Assembly (NCBI GenBank): GCA_020831485.1
Contig: JAFIGG010000013.1
Span: 1 to 61,178, forward strand
From: Opitutales bacterium
Lineage (GTDB): Bacteria; Verrucomicrobiota; Verrucomicrobiia; Opitutales; Oceanipulchritudinaceae
Direction: 5' to 3'
Length of the DNA: 61,178 bases
Positions within the stretch are counted from its first letter, which is position 1; each line of letters starts with the position of its first letter. Made by a program: the position numbers and the translations under genes. Below are positions 15,758-24,845 of the stretch, piece by piece. The notes under the pieces were generated by a model that did no database searches, was not told where the DNA came from, and saw nothing but the letters and a program-made list of their open reading frames with translations.

Positions 15758-18709
15758 ATGAAAAATAGAGCCTACAGAATGCCTTTACGGACACCCCTCA
15801 TCCCTTTTCTGGGTATTTTAACAGCAGCCTTTGCAACCTCTCTAAGCGCCCAGGACGCACCCGACCAGGTCTTTGACCTGTCGCCCTTTGAAGTAGTCAC
15901 GAGCGACGACCGAGGATATTTTGCCGCCAACGCGATCACCGGTTCACGCCTGAATGTCCTTATCCAGGATCTGCCGCTGACCATCGAGGTGCTCACTTCT
16001 GAATTTATCAGCGATACAGGATCCACCGACCTGCGGTCGAGTCTGCGCTACAGTGCCGGTATTGTACTGCAATCACAGAATGACGCCTTCACTGCCTCCT
16101 TCAGTGATTTCGGCCAGGTCAACAATCCCGAAGGAGCAACCGCAAACAAGTCCGACTCTTCCTTCAAAATCCGCGGCTTCGTAACCAACAACACCCTGCG
16201 CAAGGGCTTTCGCCGTCAGCACGCGACCGACACCATCAACATTGACCGCATTGAAGTCGTCCGCGGCCCATCGGCCCTGCTCTACGGAGTGGGCAACTTT
16301 GGCGGTGTGGTGAACTACCTGCCCAAAAGCCCCCAGCAAACTCGCGCAGAGGAATTCAGCGTTGGCATCGGCAACGACAACTGGCGCCGAGCCACCGTGG
16401 ATGCAACCGGACCGCTTCCCTGGAACCTCGCCTACCGGGTTACGGCAGCCTATGAGGACCGTGAACATTACACTGACCTGAACGAACACAAGCACTGGTT
16501 TGTATCGCCTGTCCTCGAGTGGCGCCCGTTCAAGGGGACTCGCCTGACTGTAGACTTTGAAGCTGGCAGTGCCCGGGACGACGCGATCGGATTCCTGAGC
16601 GTCCGAACTCCTACCCTTGAAGGGATTCCCATCTTTCAGTCCGACCGACTTGAAACATACGGCTTCCTTGAATTTCCCGGTAAAGACCAACGCACTTTTC
16701 GCTGGTCTGGACCCGATACTTACCTGAAGACTGATTCCTGGAACCTCAACGTCGACTGGCAGCAGACTATCGGCGAAAAGATCAACCTGCTGGTTGGCTT
16801 CAATCGGTCCAACACTCAGTTCGAGTGGCGGGACGTCTTCGGCGGCATTGCCACTAACCCCAGCGCTGCCAGAGCCCTGCCCCACGTGGCGACCATCCGA
16901 GCCCGTCAAATCATCGACGGCCGCTCAACGGACGTCTTCGTCGATGTCAACAACGCGGTCATGCAATACAACTGGACCGGAGCCGAAGAAAATACGGATT
17001 GGGACCAGTTCCGCGCCGAATTGAATTACAGCGACCGTTTCTTTGAGGGTCACCGCTTTCTTGATTCCGAACACAACCTGCTTCTGGGCGCGTCCTGGGA
17101 AAGGCAAGACAACGACAACACGGGTTTCCGCACCGCTGACAGCCCTGATGGTGACAATTTCCGCTATCGGAATCCGACAGACCCGAGCCTGATCCGCTTT
17201 GCCACACAGGCGGACGGATCGCCAAACCTTCCTTTCCGGGAATACGACCTATCCGGCAACAAAGTCGGAAACGATGGCCTCTATGCCGTGTACTCCGCCC
17301 GCTTCTTACGCGATCGCCTTTTCCTGATCGGTGGTATTCGGCAGGATGTCAGCACATCGAAAGATGGCTACTACGGAGTCATCGGTTCCCGTGCAGGCAT
17401 TCAGGACTTCCCTGACTCCGAAGTAAGCAAGACGACCAATCAGTTTGGTATCAGTTACGAAATAACGGATGGCATCAACATCTTCGTCCTCCAGTCCGAA
17501 GGAGTTGAACCCAACTTTGGCGGGCAGCGTGATGGCCTCGGCCGCGCGCTTGAGTCATCCGTCGCCAAAGCCCGCGAAATCGGCATGAAGTTCAACTTCC
17601 TTGACAACCGGGTAGCCGCCACTGTCAGTGTCTTCAACATCAAACGCGATGGCTTGCCGTTCAGCTACTGGTGGGCGCCAGCTCCTGTAAAAGGCAACTT
17701 TCGTCCCAATGATGACATCATTTATCGCCTGGATGAGGTCAACCTTGACCGCCAACCCAACAACCCTTACCTACAGCAGGCTGTTGCCGAATGGAACGCT
17801 GCAAAAGCATCCGGCGCTGTGTATAACCGTCAAAGCGAAGACGGCCGCTCCACTTTCACATACTTGAACGCGTCGACAGCGGAGGGTGCAGCCTATCTGG
17901 ATCGGGTATTTGAGGCACTGAACGAGGAATTCGCCAAGCCCTTTGATCAGCGCACCGACAACGATCCCTGGGTGGGTTTTCTCTATAACGGCTTTGACGA
18001 TCCCCATGTTAACAATGCCACTGAGGACTACGCAACCGGTGATTTCTTCCAGTCGATCTCCGACCAGTCCGAAGGCTTTGAGGCACAGTTCATCCTGACG
18101 CCCACCGATCAACTTCAAATCGTTCTGAATTACTCACACGTTCGCCGCGAAGTACTCAATCCCGGACAATTCGTGACCTACCCTTACGCCGAGGGCAACT
18201 GGGACCGCTGGGCATCATGGTACTACCCGAATGCCAACTGGGGTCTTGCCGGTGTCCCACCGGAAGAAGCTTACCCTGGCGGAGACACCCCCGGCTTGCC
18301 GAACAAGGACACCGCCAGCTGGAGCGGAATTGGTTGGGGTAAGGGCGAAGCGCTCGACGATACCCCGAAACACGTCATCAGCGCCTGGGCCTCCTACCGT
18401 TTCGATTCCGACATCTTTGACGGGCTTCAGGTTGGCTTTGGAGGAACCTGGGAAGGCCGCCGTGAATACGCCTCTGCCTTTACTTCGGCCGGTCAGCGTA
18501 AACAAAACGAAACCGGTGAAACCATTAAGGCCTACACGGATGCACGCCTGACACTGAACGGCATGATCAAATACAGCCGCTTTGTAGCCGGGAGATTCGA
18601 CTCCTACGTACAGCTGAACGTCGATAACATACTGAACGACCGCTCACAGTATGGCCTTATCTACGCTCCCGGCCTCTCATGGAGAATGAACTTCGGCGTT
18701 AGCTTCTAA
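15758..18709 (+). CDS. TonB-dependent outer-membrane receptor
   Basis: 983 residues from the ATG at 15758; the in-frame sequence upstream lacks export features. The signal peptide ends LSAQDA (about residue 33). The mature N-terminus carries QVFDLSPFEVV, the conserved stretch of Opitutia receptors that may serve as TonB box. A plug domain follows (LNVLIQDLPLTIEVL to IEVVRGPSALLYGVGNFGGVVNYLPK), then a beta-barrel ending in an aromatic residue (WRMNFGVSF). Its place between laminarinase genes and the LacI regulator suggests import of beta-glucan oligosaccharides. No SusD partner is present, as is usual outside Bacteroidota. Confidence 0.93.
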   Translation: MKNRAYRMPLRTPLIPFLGILTAAFATSLSAQDAPDQVFDLSPFEVVTSDDRGYFAANAITGSRLNVLIQDLPLTIEVLTSEFISDTGSTDLRSSLRYSAGIVLQSQNDAFTASFSDFGQVNNPEGATANKSDSSFKIRGFVTNNTLRKGFRRQHATDTINIDRIEVVRGPSALLYGVGNFGGVVNYLPKSPQQTRAEEFSVGIGNDNWRRATVDATGPLPWNLAYRVTAAYEDREHYTDLNEHKHWFVSPVLEWRPFKGTRLTVDFEAGSARDDAIGFLSVRTPTLEGIPIFQSDRLETYGFLEFPGKDQRTFRWSGPDTYLKTDSWNLNVDWQQTIGEKINLLVGFNRSNTQFEWRDVFGGIATNPSAARALPHVATIRARQIIDGRSTDVFVDVNNAVMQYNWTGAEENTDWDQFRAELNYSDRFFEGHRFLDSEHNLLLGASWERQDNDNTGFRTADSPDGDNFRYRNPTDPSLIRFATQADGSPNLPFREYDLSGNKVGNDGLYAVYSARFLRDRLFLIGGIRQDVSTSKDGYYGVIGSRAGIQDFPDSEVSKTTNQFGISYEITDGINIFVLQSEGVEPNFGGQRDGLGRALESSVAKAREIGMKFNFLDNRVAATVSVFNIKRDGLPFSYWWAPAPVKGNFRPNDDIIYRLDEVNLDRQPNNPYLQQAVAEWNAAKASGAVYNRQSEDGRSTFTYLNASTAEGAAYLDRVFEALNEEFAKPFDQRTDNDPWVGFLYNGFDDPHVNNATEDYATGDFFQSISDQSEGFEAQFILTPTDQLQIVLNYSHVRREVLNPGQFVTYPYAEGNWDRWASWYYPNANWGLAGVPPEEAYPGGDTPGLPNKDTASWSGIGWGKGEALDDTPKHVISAWASYRFDSDIFDGLQVGFGGTWEGRREYASAFTSAGQRKQNETGETIKAYTDARLTLNGMIKYSRFVAGRFDSYVQLNVDNILNDRSQYGLIYAPGLSWRMNFGVSF

Positions 18710-18735
18710 GATCCAAGAATAATCATAACAAAAAA

Positions 18736-18763
18736 GCCCGGACATCCAGTCCGGGCTTTTTTT
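18736..18763. terminator. Bidirectional terminator between TonB receptor and lacI
   Basis: Stem GCCCGGAC/GTCCGGGC with ATCCA loop, flanked by A-rich sequence on the left and seven T residues on the right, between convergent genes. It can serve both strands. Confidence 0.9.
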
Positions 18764-18764
18764 G

Positions 18765-19805
18765 TTAGACCAGACTCCACTGAGCCTTGATCGAATTGCC
18801 GCGTATCAACGCACCGTCCACTAACAAATGTCGACGTGGCGCTGTCGGCTGCTCGATTCGCCTCAACAACTGATTGATCGCTGACCGTCCCAACTCATCG
18901 TAGGGGACCCGCACGGTCGCCACCGGAACCGAGTCCGCCGGCGGCTCTATGCCATCAAAACCTGTAATGGAGCACTCCTCCGGAACCTGGATTCCCTGAC
19001 GGCCCAGCTCGGCGATGAGCGGATAGGCCTGGTGATCGGCTGCACAGCAATAAGCGGTTACACCGTCCCTAATTCGTTCAGCAGCAATGGCTGCTGCCTC
19101 TTCCGGCTGCAGAGAATCAGAAATGCGAATATTCACGCAGTCCTCAGGCTCGAAAGGCAGGTCAAAACGGTACAAGGCCTCCACAAAGCTGCCTAAACGG
19201 TGCTGCACCCAAGGAGTCTGCACCTGATAGGTCCAACTGAAAAAACCAATCCGGCGGTGGCCCGCCTGCACCAATTGCTGCACCAGATCAAAGATTCCAC
19301 CCGCCTGATCAACGTCGACACAGTCGATAAAGGTGTTCTTGTAGTTTTCAATAATCGAAACACAGGGGATGGTCCGCTCAATGGTCTGCAAAACCGCCAA
19401 TGGCATCGGATGAAAGAAAATACAACCCTGCCAGCCGGCCTGCTTGATCCGCCGCAACAGGGTTTTGCTGTCTCCATCCGCCGGCTCATGATGAACCACA
19501 TCCAGCGTAATGTTTTCCAAAGTGCTCTTCTCTGACAACCCCCTCAGTACCGGAGCAAAGGTTTCGCTCTTCGACTGAAAGCGGTGTGGAATGGAAATAA
19601 TGATGCCAATGACAAAGGGCTTGTTCGTTCGTTGGCCCTTGCGCAGCTGACTAACCTTCTGCTGATAACCCAGACGCACAGCCGTCTCCCAGACCAAAGC
19701 CTTGGTTTCGGCATTGATCGCCGGATGATTGGCCAGGGACCGGGATACCGTTGGCTGTGAAAGGTTGAGAATACGGGCTATTTCGTGTTGACTTGCGCTG
19801 GCCAT
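18765..19805 (-). CDS. LacI-family transcriptional regulator
   Basis: 346 residues. An N-terminal helix-turn-helix (about 6-25, HEIARILNLSQPTVSRSLANH) and hinge lead into a periplasmic-binding-protein-like effector domain (FVIGIIISIPH to the C-terminus). The family usually represses catabolic genes and releases DNA when a sugar binds. It sits at the end of the glucan locus, convergent with the TonB receptor, and has the palindrome TTTATGCATAAA about 21 bases before its start, suggesting autoregulation and control of the receptor and hydrolase promoters. The inducer is unknown; a glucan-derived sugar is the natural guess. Confidence 0.9.
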   Translation of the reverse strand: MASASQHEIARILNLSQPTVSRSLANHPAINAETKALVWETAVRLGYQQKVSQLRKGQRTNKPFVIGIIISIPHRFQSKSETFAPVLRGLSEKSTLENITLDVVHHEPADGDSKTLLRRIKQAGWQGCIFFHPMPLAVLQTIERTIPCVSIIENYKNTFIDCVDVDQAGGIFDLVQQLVQAGHRRIGFFSWTYQVQTPWVQHRLGSFVEALYRFDLPFEPEDCVNIRISDSLQPEEAAAIAAERIRDGVTAYCCAADHQAYPLIAELGRQGIQVPEECSITGFDGIEPPADSVPVATVRVPYDELGRSAINQLLRRIEQPTAPRRHLLVDGALIRGNSIKAQWSLV

Positions 19806-19825
19806 AATAAAGCTGTTAATACTTG

Positions 19826-19837
19826 TTTATGCATAAA
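19826..19837. promoter_or_regulatory. Palindromic candidate operator upstream of lacI
   Basis: TTTATGCATAAA is a perfect 12-base palindrome centred 27 bases upstream of the lacI start. It shares TTTATGCA with the site before the TonB receptor. Confidence 0.5.
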
Positions 19838-19942
19838 TCAGACTGAAAAGACAAGTCTTTAAATACTTACTTGACCCCAGAGAGAACTAGGTCGCAATGA
19901 ACACCTGTGCAAGTACTATTGCACTTGACGACTCAGTCAATC

Positions 19943-19970
19943 TGGACGAATTTACCTTTCAGTTTATAGT
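19943..19970 (+). promoter_or_regulatory. Putative promoter of tmRNA
   Basis: TGGACG (-35 like) and TATAGT (-10 like) are separated by 16 bases and lie 22 bases before the mature 5' end. A short leader removed by RNase P is normal for tmRNA. Confidence 0.45.
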
Positions 19971-19992
19971 TTACAGCTGAACAGCTGAGCAC

Positions 19993-20343
<351 letters not shown>

Positions 20344-20371
20344 ATTTTCCGAACGGGCAGCAACCCAAGGG

Positions 20372-20430
20372 GTGCGGACGCCCTCGTCCGCACAAAACAA
20401 TCGCCCTCTACGGGCACGAGGCGTGCCCGT
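20372..20430. repeat. Pair of GC-rich palindromic elements
   Basis: Two perfect 9-bp hairpins lie in tandem: GTGCGGACG-CCCT-CGTCCGCAC (20372-20393) and ACGGGCACG-AGG-CGTGCCCGT (20410-20430). The first could also terminate tmRNA, but no T tract follows. Similar elements occur at 48770 and 61063-61149. Confidence 0.7.
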
Positions 20431-20475
20431 CCCCGGAAGCCCTCAGCAAGAGCTTCCCCCTGCCCAGTCAGCCCA

Positions 20476-20494
20476 CAGCCTCACAGCCCACCGA
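20476..20494. repeat. 19-base intergenic repeat, copy 1
   Basis: CAGCCTCACAGCCCACCGA recurs exactly at 51872-51890. Both copies lie in CAC/CAG-rich sequence just past the 3' end of a minus-strand gene (symporter here, argS there). Tandem CTCACCG units continue to the stop codon at 20510. Confidence 0.6.
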
Positions 20495-20509
20495 CAAACC
20501 GCTCACCGC

Positions 20510-22456
20510 TCACCGCTCATCACTGTCCTCCGGTTCTTCCATATCCAGACCGCGCTCAATAATCTCATCCTGATATTTCTGCCAGGAAACGGCTTCGGAG
20601 CGTTTGCCGAAGTAATACATTGCGCCCCCAAAGGCGGTTAGAATTACGCCGAGGAATACAAAGCTCATCGAGCCAGTGCCCTGAATCGGGATGATCCACA
20701 TGAAAAGGATGAAGAGGCCGATCAGGATTGTGTTGATGCCGACCAGCGGGAAGGTGGAGGTTTCTTTACGGCCCCGGGCGTAGACTTCCTTGGCAACGTC
20801 CACCGGGCGGTAGAGGCGCTTGAAGAAGTCTTCGACCTGCTCGCGATCGGATTCCGACTCGCGGGCAAACAGGGAGGCAAAGTAATAGATGCTGTAGCCC
20901 TTCAAGGCAACCAGTAGCGGCAAGGCGATGTGCAGGAAACGAGTGGATTCGGCTTGGTTGAAAAATGCCAGGAAGGCATAAAGCAGAACCGTAAAGACAA
21001 CCGAAATGAGGATCAAACGTTTGCGGTCGCGCTGATAAAGTTGGCCGAGGTACCCCGAACCGACGAAAAACGCGAACGACAACACCGCTACCAGATAAAT
21101 CTGCGGCCCAAAGCTCCAGTCGAGCAGATAACGTGTCAGAACACCAATGTAGAGCCCCCAGACCGTCGAACCGAATGCACCCCAGCGCGGGATCCATTTA
21201 AAGATAAGACCAAAGGCAATCGGAATCGCGGTTGGCAGGTTCAAGAGGGTAAAAAATGCCATCATTATATTGAAGATCCCCGTTTCACTGTGCACGAAGA
21301 CCAAAGCCAGACCAATTGTGCCCAAACCAAGACCAATGGTAGCATAACGACCCAGGCGGAAGATCAACTGATCGGACGCTTGAGGATTAAAGGCGTCTTT
21401 ATACATATCCCGCACAATGATTGAGGAAATCAGGTTGTAGACGGAACTCAAAGCACTCATGGTCGCCGCCAGCAAAGCCGCGACAAAGACACCTATCAAA
21501 CCTGCAGGCAGAACCTCCACACTGACGGCCAGATACACAAGATCCTTGGGCTGGAACTGCCCTTCGAAGAAAGGCACCACCGACAGATCCGGCCACAAGA
21601 CCCGGGCAACCAGAGGCGGAACGCCAAAGATGAAAGGGAAGGTCAGAAACAGGACCGCCGCCAGCTTGCCCACCTTCTTGGCTGACTTCTCATCGCGCAC
21701 GCTGTAAAAGCGCTGCGCACCACCCGCAGCTACCCCGATCGTGGTAATCAACAACAGGCCTATCAGGTAGTGCCCATCGTAGTGCACATTGTTGTAAACA
21801 TGGTTCATCGACAGTGGTGGCAGGTTGCGCACCAGCTCCACGGGTCCACCGACCAGGCCCAGACTCAAAAAGACGATAACCACACTCACAGCCATCAGAA
21901 TGACAAACTGAACAAAGTCCGTGATATTCACCGCCCACAAACCGCCGGAAAAGGTATAGGCGAGAATGATCACCCCGATGCCGATGATAATCAAACTCAC
22001 ATCGATTCCCAGCGTTGGCGCCAGCAAGCGCCCAATGGCGGCCAGTTGCACCCCGGCAGACAAGATAAAAACCAGAGCAATGCAGTAACTGAAAAGCTGC
22101 TGAGTCGTCAGGTTGTAACGGATGTTAGTGTATTCAACCGGCGAAATAACCCGGCTTCGACGCCAGCGGGCTGCGGTGAGCTGAGAGCCCAGGTAATACG
22201 CCACAGCCATCAGAAGGAAATGGATCAAGGCAAAATAACCGGTGAAATAAACATAACCCGCAGCCCCGGCAAAAATCCAGGCACTGAAATTGGTCATGTA
22301 AAGCGAAACCCCAGAAGTCCACCACGGGATCTTATTGCCGCCGGCAAAGTAGTCCTTTGTTGTTGTCAGCCGGTTCAGGAAGTAAAAGCCAATCGCCAGC
22401 ATCAACACAAAATACAGGGCGATTACCACGTAATCAATAGTCTCCAGGATATTCAT
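20510..22456 (-). CDS. Sodium:solute symporter (SSS family)
   Basis: 648 residues with about 13-14 hydrophobic segments and the SSF fold signatures near the N-terminus (TTTKDYFAGGNKIPWWTSGVSLYMTNFSAWIFAGAAG). A hydrophilic segment around residue 540 (FARESESDREQVEDFFKRLYRPVDVAKE) precedes the last helices, as in longer SSS sugar or organic-acid transporters. It is monocistronic. A run of nine C residues (coding sense) lies ten bases upstream of the ATG where a ribosome-binding site would be expected. Because of its nearness to the glucan locus it could import glucose or another sugar, but the tmRNA gene separates them and the substrate cannot be read from sequence. Confidence 0.88.
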   Translation of the reverse strand: MNILETIDYVVIALYFVLMLAIGFYFLNRLTTTKDYFAGGNKIPWWTSGVSLYMTNFSAWIFAGAAGYVYFTGYFALIHFLLMAVAYYLGSQLTAARWRRSRVISPVEYTNIRYNLTTQQLFSYCIALVFILSAGVQLAAIGRLLAPTLGIDVSLIIIGIGVIILAYTFSGGLWAVNITDFVQFVILMAVSVVIVFLSLGLVGGPVELVRNLPPLSMNHVYNNVHYDGHYLIGLLLITTIGVAAGGAQRFYSVRDEKSAKKVGKLAAVLFLTFPFIFGVPPLVARVLWPDLSVVPFFEGQFQPKDLVYLAVSVEVLPAGLIGVFVAALLAATMSALSSVYNLISSIIVRDMYKDAFNPQASDQLIFRLGRYATIGLGLGTIGLALVFVHSETGIFNIMMAFFTLLNLPTAIPIAFGLIFKWIPRWGAFGSTVWGLYIGVLTRYLLDWSFGPQIYLVAVLSFAFFVGSGYLGQLYQRDRKRLILISVVFTVLLYAFLAFFNQAESTRFLHIALPLLVALKGYSIYYFASLFARESESDREQVEDFFKRLYRPVDVAKEVYARGRKETSTFPLVGINTILIGLFILFMWIIPIQGTGSMSFVFLGVILTAFGGAMYYFGKRSEAVSWQKYQDEIIERGLDMEEPEDSDER

Positions 22457-22465
22457 CGGAATTCA

Positions 22466-22474
22466 GGGGGGGGG
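22466..22474. repeat. G9 homopolymer in symporter 5' leader
   Basis: Nine consecutive G on the plus strand (C9 in the coding sense) lie ten bases before the symporter start codon. Such tracts are prone to length change. Confidence 0.8.
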
Positions 22475-22601
22475 TGAGTTCTCAATAACCACAATTCAAC
22501 GCACTTCCAGAAGCCTCGCCGCTGCAAATCTCTGAAGCAAACCTCAATACCGCCGATTTTATTTTAACGTAAGCCAAGGAGTAGAGGGAAAAGTCCCTGG
22601 T

Positions 22602-22621
22602 CCCGACGCTTAAGCATCGGG
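22602..22621. repeat. Imperfect intergenic palindrome
   Basis: CCCGACGC-TTAA-GCATCGGG is a 20-base palindrome with one mismatch, between the divergent symporter and SRPBCC genes. It belongs to the same general class of short palindromes as those at 20372 and 48770. Confidence 0.45.
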
Positions 22622-22675
22622 CTACTCGCGCGCGCCCTTGCATTCGCTTCAAATCCAGCATATTGATAAGATTCT

Positions 22676-23143
22676 ATGGAACACGATCTGCACGCCGAAA
22701 TTGAGCTGCCTTTGAATCTGGACACGGTTTTCGAGTTTTTCAGCAAGGCTGAGAACCTCGAGCGGATTACTCCCTCCGAGCTTAAGTTTCGGATTCTCAA
22801 CCCTACCCCAGTGCCTATGCAAGTTGGCACCCTGATCGATTATCGTCTTCAATTGTTTGGAATGCCCTTCAAGTGGAGTTCCCTTATAAGCGAATGGGAT
22901 CCCCCGCACTCCTTCACGGACGAGCAGGTAAAGGGCCCGTATGCCCTCTGGGTTCACCGACACAGTTTCGAGCCCACCGAAAACGGCACCCGCATCCGCG
23001 ACCATGTTCGCTACCGCCTGCCGCTGAGTCCGCTCGGTGATCTGGCCTTGCCGCTCGTGAAGCTCCAACTCCGCCGCATCTTCGCCCACCGCCAGCAGGC
23101 AGTACAGGATGCGTTGATGCAGACAAAAGCGTCCGCCGGTTGA
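22676..23143 (+). CDS. SRPBCC (START-like) family protein
   Basis: 155 residues, cytoplasmic. The start HDLHAEIELPLNLDTVFEFFSKAENLERITP and the later GTRIRDHVRYRLPLSPLGDL are the pattern of SRPBCC ligand-binding proteins (polyketide-cyclase/dehydrase type), which hold hydrophobic ligands in a helix-grip pocket. It has its own promoter region and is followed after about 100 bases by the porin gene on the same strand, with a regulatory box between, so it is probably not co-regulated. The ligand is unknown. Confidence 0.85.
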   Translation: MEHDLHAEIELPLNLDTVFEFFSKAENLERITPSELKFRILNPTPVPMQVGTLIDYRLQLFGMPFKWSSLISEWDPPHSFTDEQVKGPYALWVHRHSFEPTENGTRIRDHVRYRLPLSPLGDLALPLVKLQLRRIFAHRQQAVQDALMQTKASAG

Positions 23144-23183
23144 ATGCTTTGATTGTCCACCAAAGCCATCCCAAACCACAACA

Positions 23184-23223
23184 CCTTTACAATATTGTAA
23201 CAGAAGCGCCATAGGAAGTTCAC
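23184..23223 (+). promoter_or_regulatory. Pho-box-like direct repeats / TTACA-N4-TGTAA palindrome before porin
   Basis: Four heptamers with 4-base spacers (11-base period) read CCTTTAC, TTGTAAC, GCGCCAT and AGTTCAC, each matching CTGTCAY at 4-5 of 7 positions. The same stretch contains the perfect palindrome TTACAATATTGTAA (23187-23200). The site ends 22 bases before the porin ATG. A matching site precedes the gene at 28706. Confidence 0.5.
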
Positions 23224-23245
23224 AATGCCGGTTTAGGTTTGGGCG

Positions 23246-24739
23246 ATGATCCAAACTCTTAAAACACGGACCTTAGGATTTACGGCATTGGCTTCACTGG
23301 CCGTCGCGGTTGGTGCCGGAACATCATTGTTTTCGGCCCAATCAGAAGTGGACGCCTTGATTGAAGTCCTCATTGAAGAAGGACTGATACCGGCCCAGCG
23401 GGCGGACGTCATTCGCCAGCGGGTTGCAGAAAAGACGGCTCCACCCGAGGATGCTGAAAGCCCACCAATCAGCCGGCGCTTTCCGGGTGTTCAATACGAG
23501 CCGACAGAACGCCTGCGGGACGAGCCGGTAAAAACTCAGGTTCGTCGCTTTGGTGTTGAGACGGCCGATGGAACAGAACGCTTCCGCATTCGCGGCCGCT
23601 TAATGGTGGACGGGGCACTGGTTGGCTTCAGCACAGAGGACACCGTCGATGACGAACGCGACGGCCAGGGTAACATTGCCCGCCACGGCACCATTATCCG
23701 ACGTGCGCGCCTGGGCGTTCTTGGCGTGATTGCCAACGATTGGGAATACCAGATGGAAGTTGATTTTCGCGATGCTGAAATCAGGTTCGCCAACTCCTAC
23801 ATTGCCTACCTCGGCCTGCCGGGTTCACGCCTGGCCATCGGCAATTTCAAAGAACCTTTCAGCATGGAGAGTTCCACAAGCTCCCGCCGAATTACATTTA
23901 TTGAGCGAGCAACCCCCATTGACGCCTACCGCCCGGATCGCGAACTGGGAATTCTCTACGAAACGGTACGCCCCCGCCACTACCTCGCCGCTGGCGTCTT
24001 TGGCGGAGACGGAGTGGTCCGCAACCGTGAAATCCACGAGGGCTACTCGCTTGCGCTGCGCGGGTCATTCGCCCCCTATTACGGGGATAGCAACTGGATG
24101 CACATCGGCGCATTTGCCAACTACCGCAAAAATGCGTTCGAGCGGCTGGCAAACGGCAACAAGGCTTGGAACGATGTCCGCCTCCGCTCCCGCCTTGGCA
24201 CCCGCGCTGTCGATGCCCGATTCATCGGTCGCCGCGACCTTGAGGACGTGCAATCGCTGACCCGTTACGGTCTCGAGTTTGCCGCAGGTTTCGGCTCGTC
24301 TTCCATTCAGGCGGAATACGTCAAGGCGGATGCAGACCTTGACCGTCCCGACGTAGACAACGTAAAGCTCGACGGCTACTACATTCAATTCTCGCACTAC
24401 CTGACCGGCGAGCAGCGCAATTATCGTCCGGAAAGTGGAGACATCGGCCGCACTCCAGTTCTGCGCCCCTTCTCGCCAGGTGCAGGCGGTGGTCCTGGGG
24501 CTTGGGAGGTTGCTGCTCGTTTTTCTCACACGGACTCCACAGACGCCTTCCGCGTCACCAATGGTGGCCAGAAAATGGACCACTGGACCCTCGGCCTCAA
24601 CTGGTTCCCGACCTCCGATATCATATTTAAATTCAATTACATCTACCTCGATGCCTACAGCATCAGCGGACGAGGAAACGAATTTGAGAAAAACACCAGC
24701 GGCAGTGTCTATGCACTTCGCGCACAATATGAATTTTAA
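23246..24739 (+). CDS. OprO/OprP-type phosphate-selective porin family protein
   Basis: 497 residues. The signal peptide ends SLFSAQ. A short N-terminal helical segment (VDALIEVLIEEGLIPAQRADVIRQRV) is of the kind that precedes the barrel in Gram-negative O/P porins. The barrel includes FRIRGRLMVDGALVGF, WEYQMEVDFRDAEIRFANSYIAYLG and a C-terminal strand ending AQYEF. The family forms anion-selective, often phosphate-selective, outer-membrane channels. A Pho-box-like element upstream and an ABC importer downstream support uptake of phosphate or phosphorus compounds. A hairpin terminator separates it from the ABC genes, so they may be only partly co-transcribed. Confidence 0.88.
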   Translation: MIQTLKTRTLGFTALASLAVAVGAGTSLFSAQSEVDALIEVLIEEGLIPAQRADVIRQRVAEKTAPPEDAESPPISRRFPGVQYEPTERLRDEPVKTQVRRFGVETADGTERFRIRGRLMVDGALVGFSTEDTVDDERDGQGNIARHGTIIRRARLGVLGVIANDWEYQMEVDFRDAEIRFANSYIAYLGLPGSRLAIGNFKEPFSMESSTSSRRITFIERATPIDAYRPDRELGILYETVRPRHYLAAGVFGGDGVVRNREIHEGYSLALRGSFAPYYGDSNWMHIGAFANYRKNAFERLANGNKAWNDVRLRSRLGTRAVDARFIGRRDLEDVQSLTRYGLEFAAGFGSSSIQAEYVKADADLDRPDVDNVKLDGYYIQFSHYLTGEQRNYRPESGDIGRTPVLRPFSPGAGGGPGAWEVAARFSHTDSTDAFRVTNGGQKMDHWTLGLNWFPTSDIIFKFNYIYLDAYSISGRGNEFEKNTSGSVYALRAQYEF

Positions 24740-24772
24740 TTAAATCTAGCTAATAAGGGAATAGATCCACTG

Positions 24773-24809
24773 GGTGCCGCGGTGAAGAAGCCGCGGCACC
24801 TTCAATTTT
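24773..24809 (+). terminator. Hairpin terminator after porin
   Basis: 10-bp stem GGTGCCGCGG/CCGCGGCACC with an 8-base loop, followed by TTCAATTTT. The T tract is interrupted, so partial read-through into the ABC genes is possible. Confidence 0.8.
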
Positions 24810-24845
24810 AACCATATCTGGCAGGACAATTGCTCAAAAAACACT

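Noticed and set aside
20499-20522. Short CTCACCG tandem repeat as a CRISPR-like array
   Set aside because: Units are only 7 bases without spacers and no cas genes are present.
23144-23245. Possible Fur box before the porin and ferric-type importer
   Set aside because: The AT-rich palindrome is TTACAATATTGTAA and does not resemble GATAATGATAATCATTATC; a Pho-like reading fits better.
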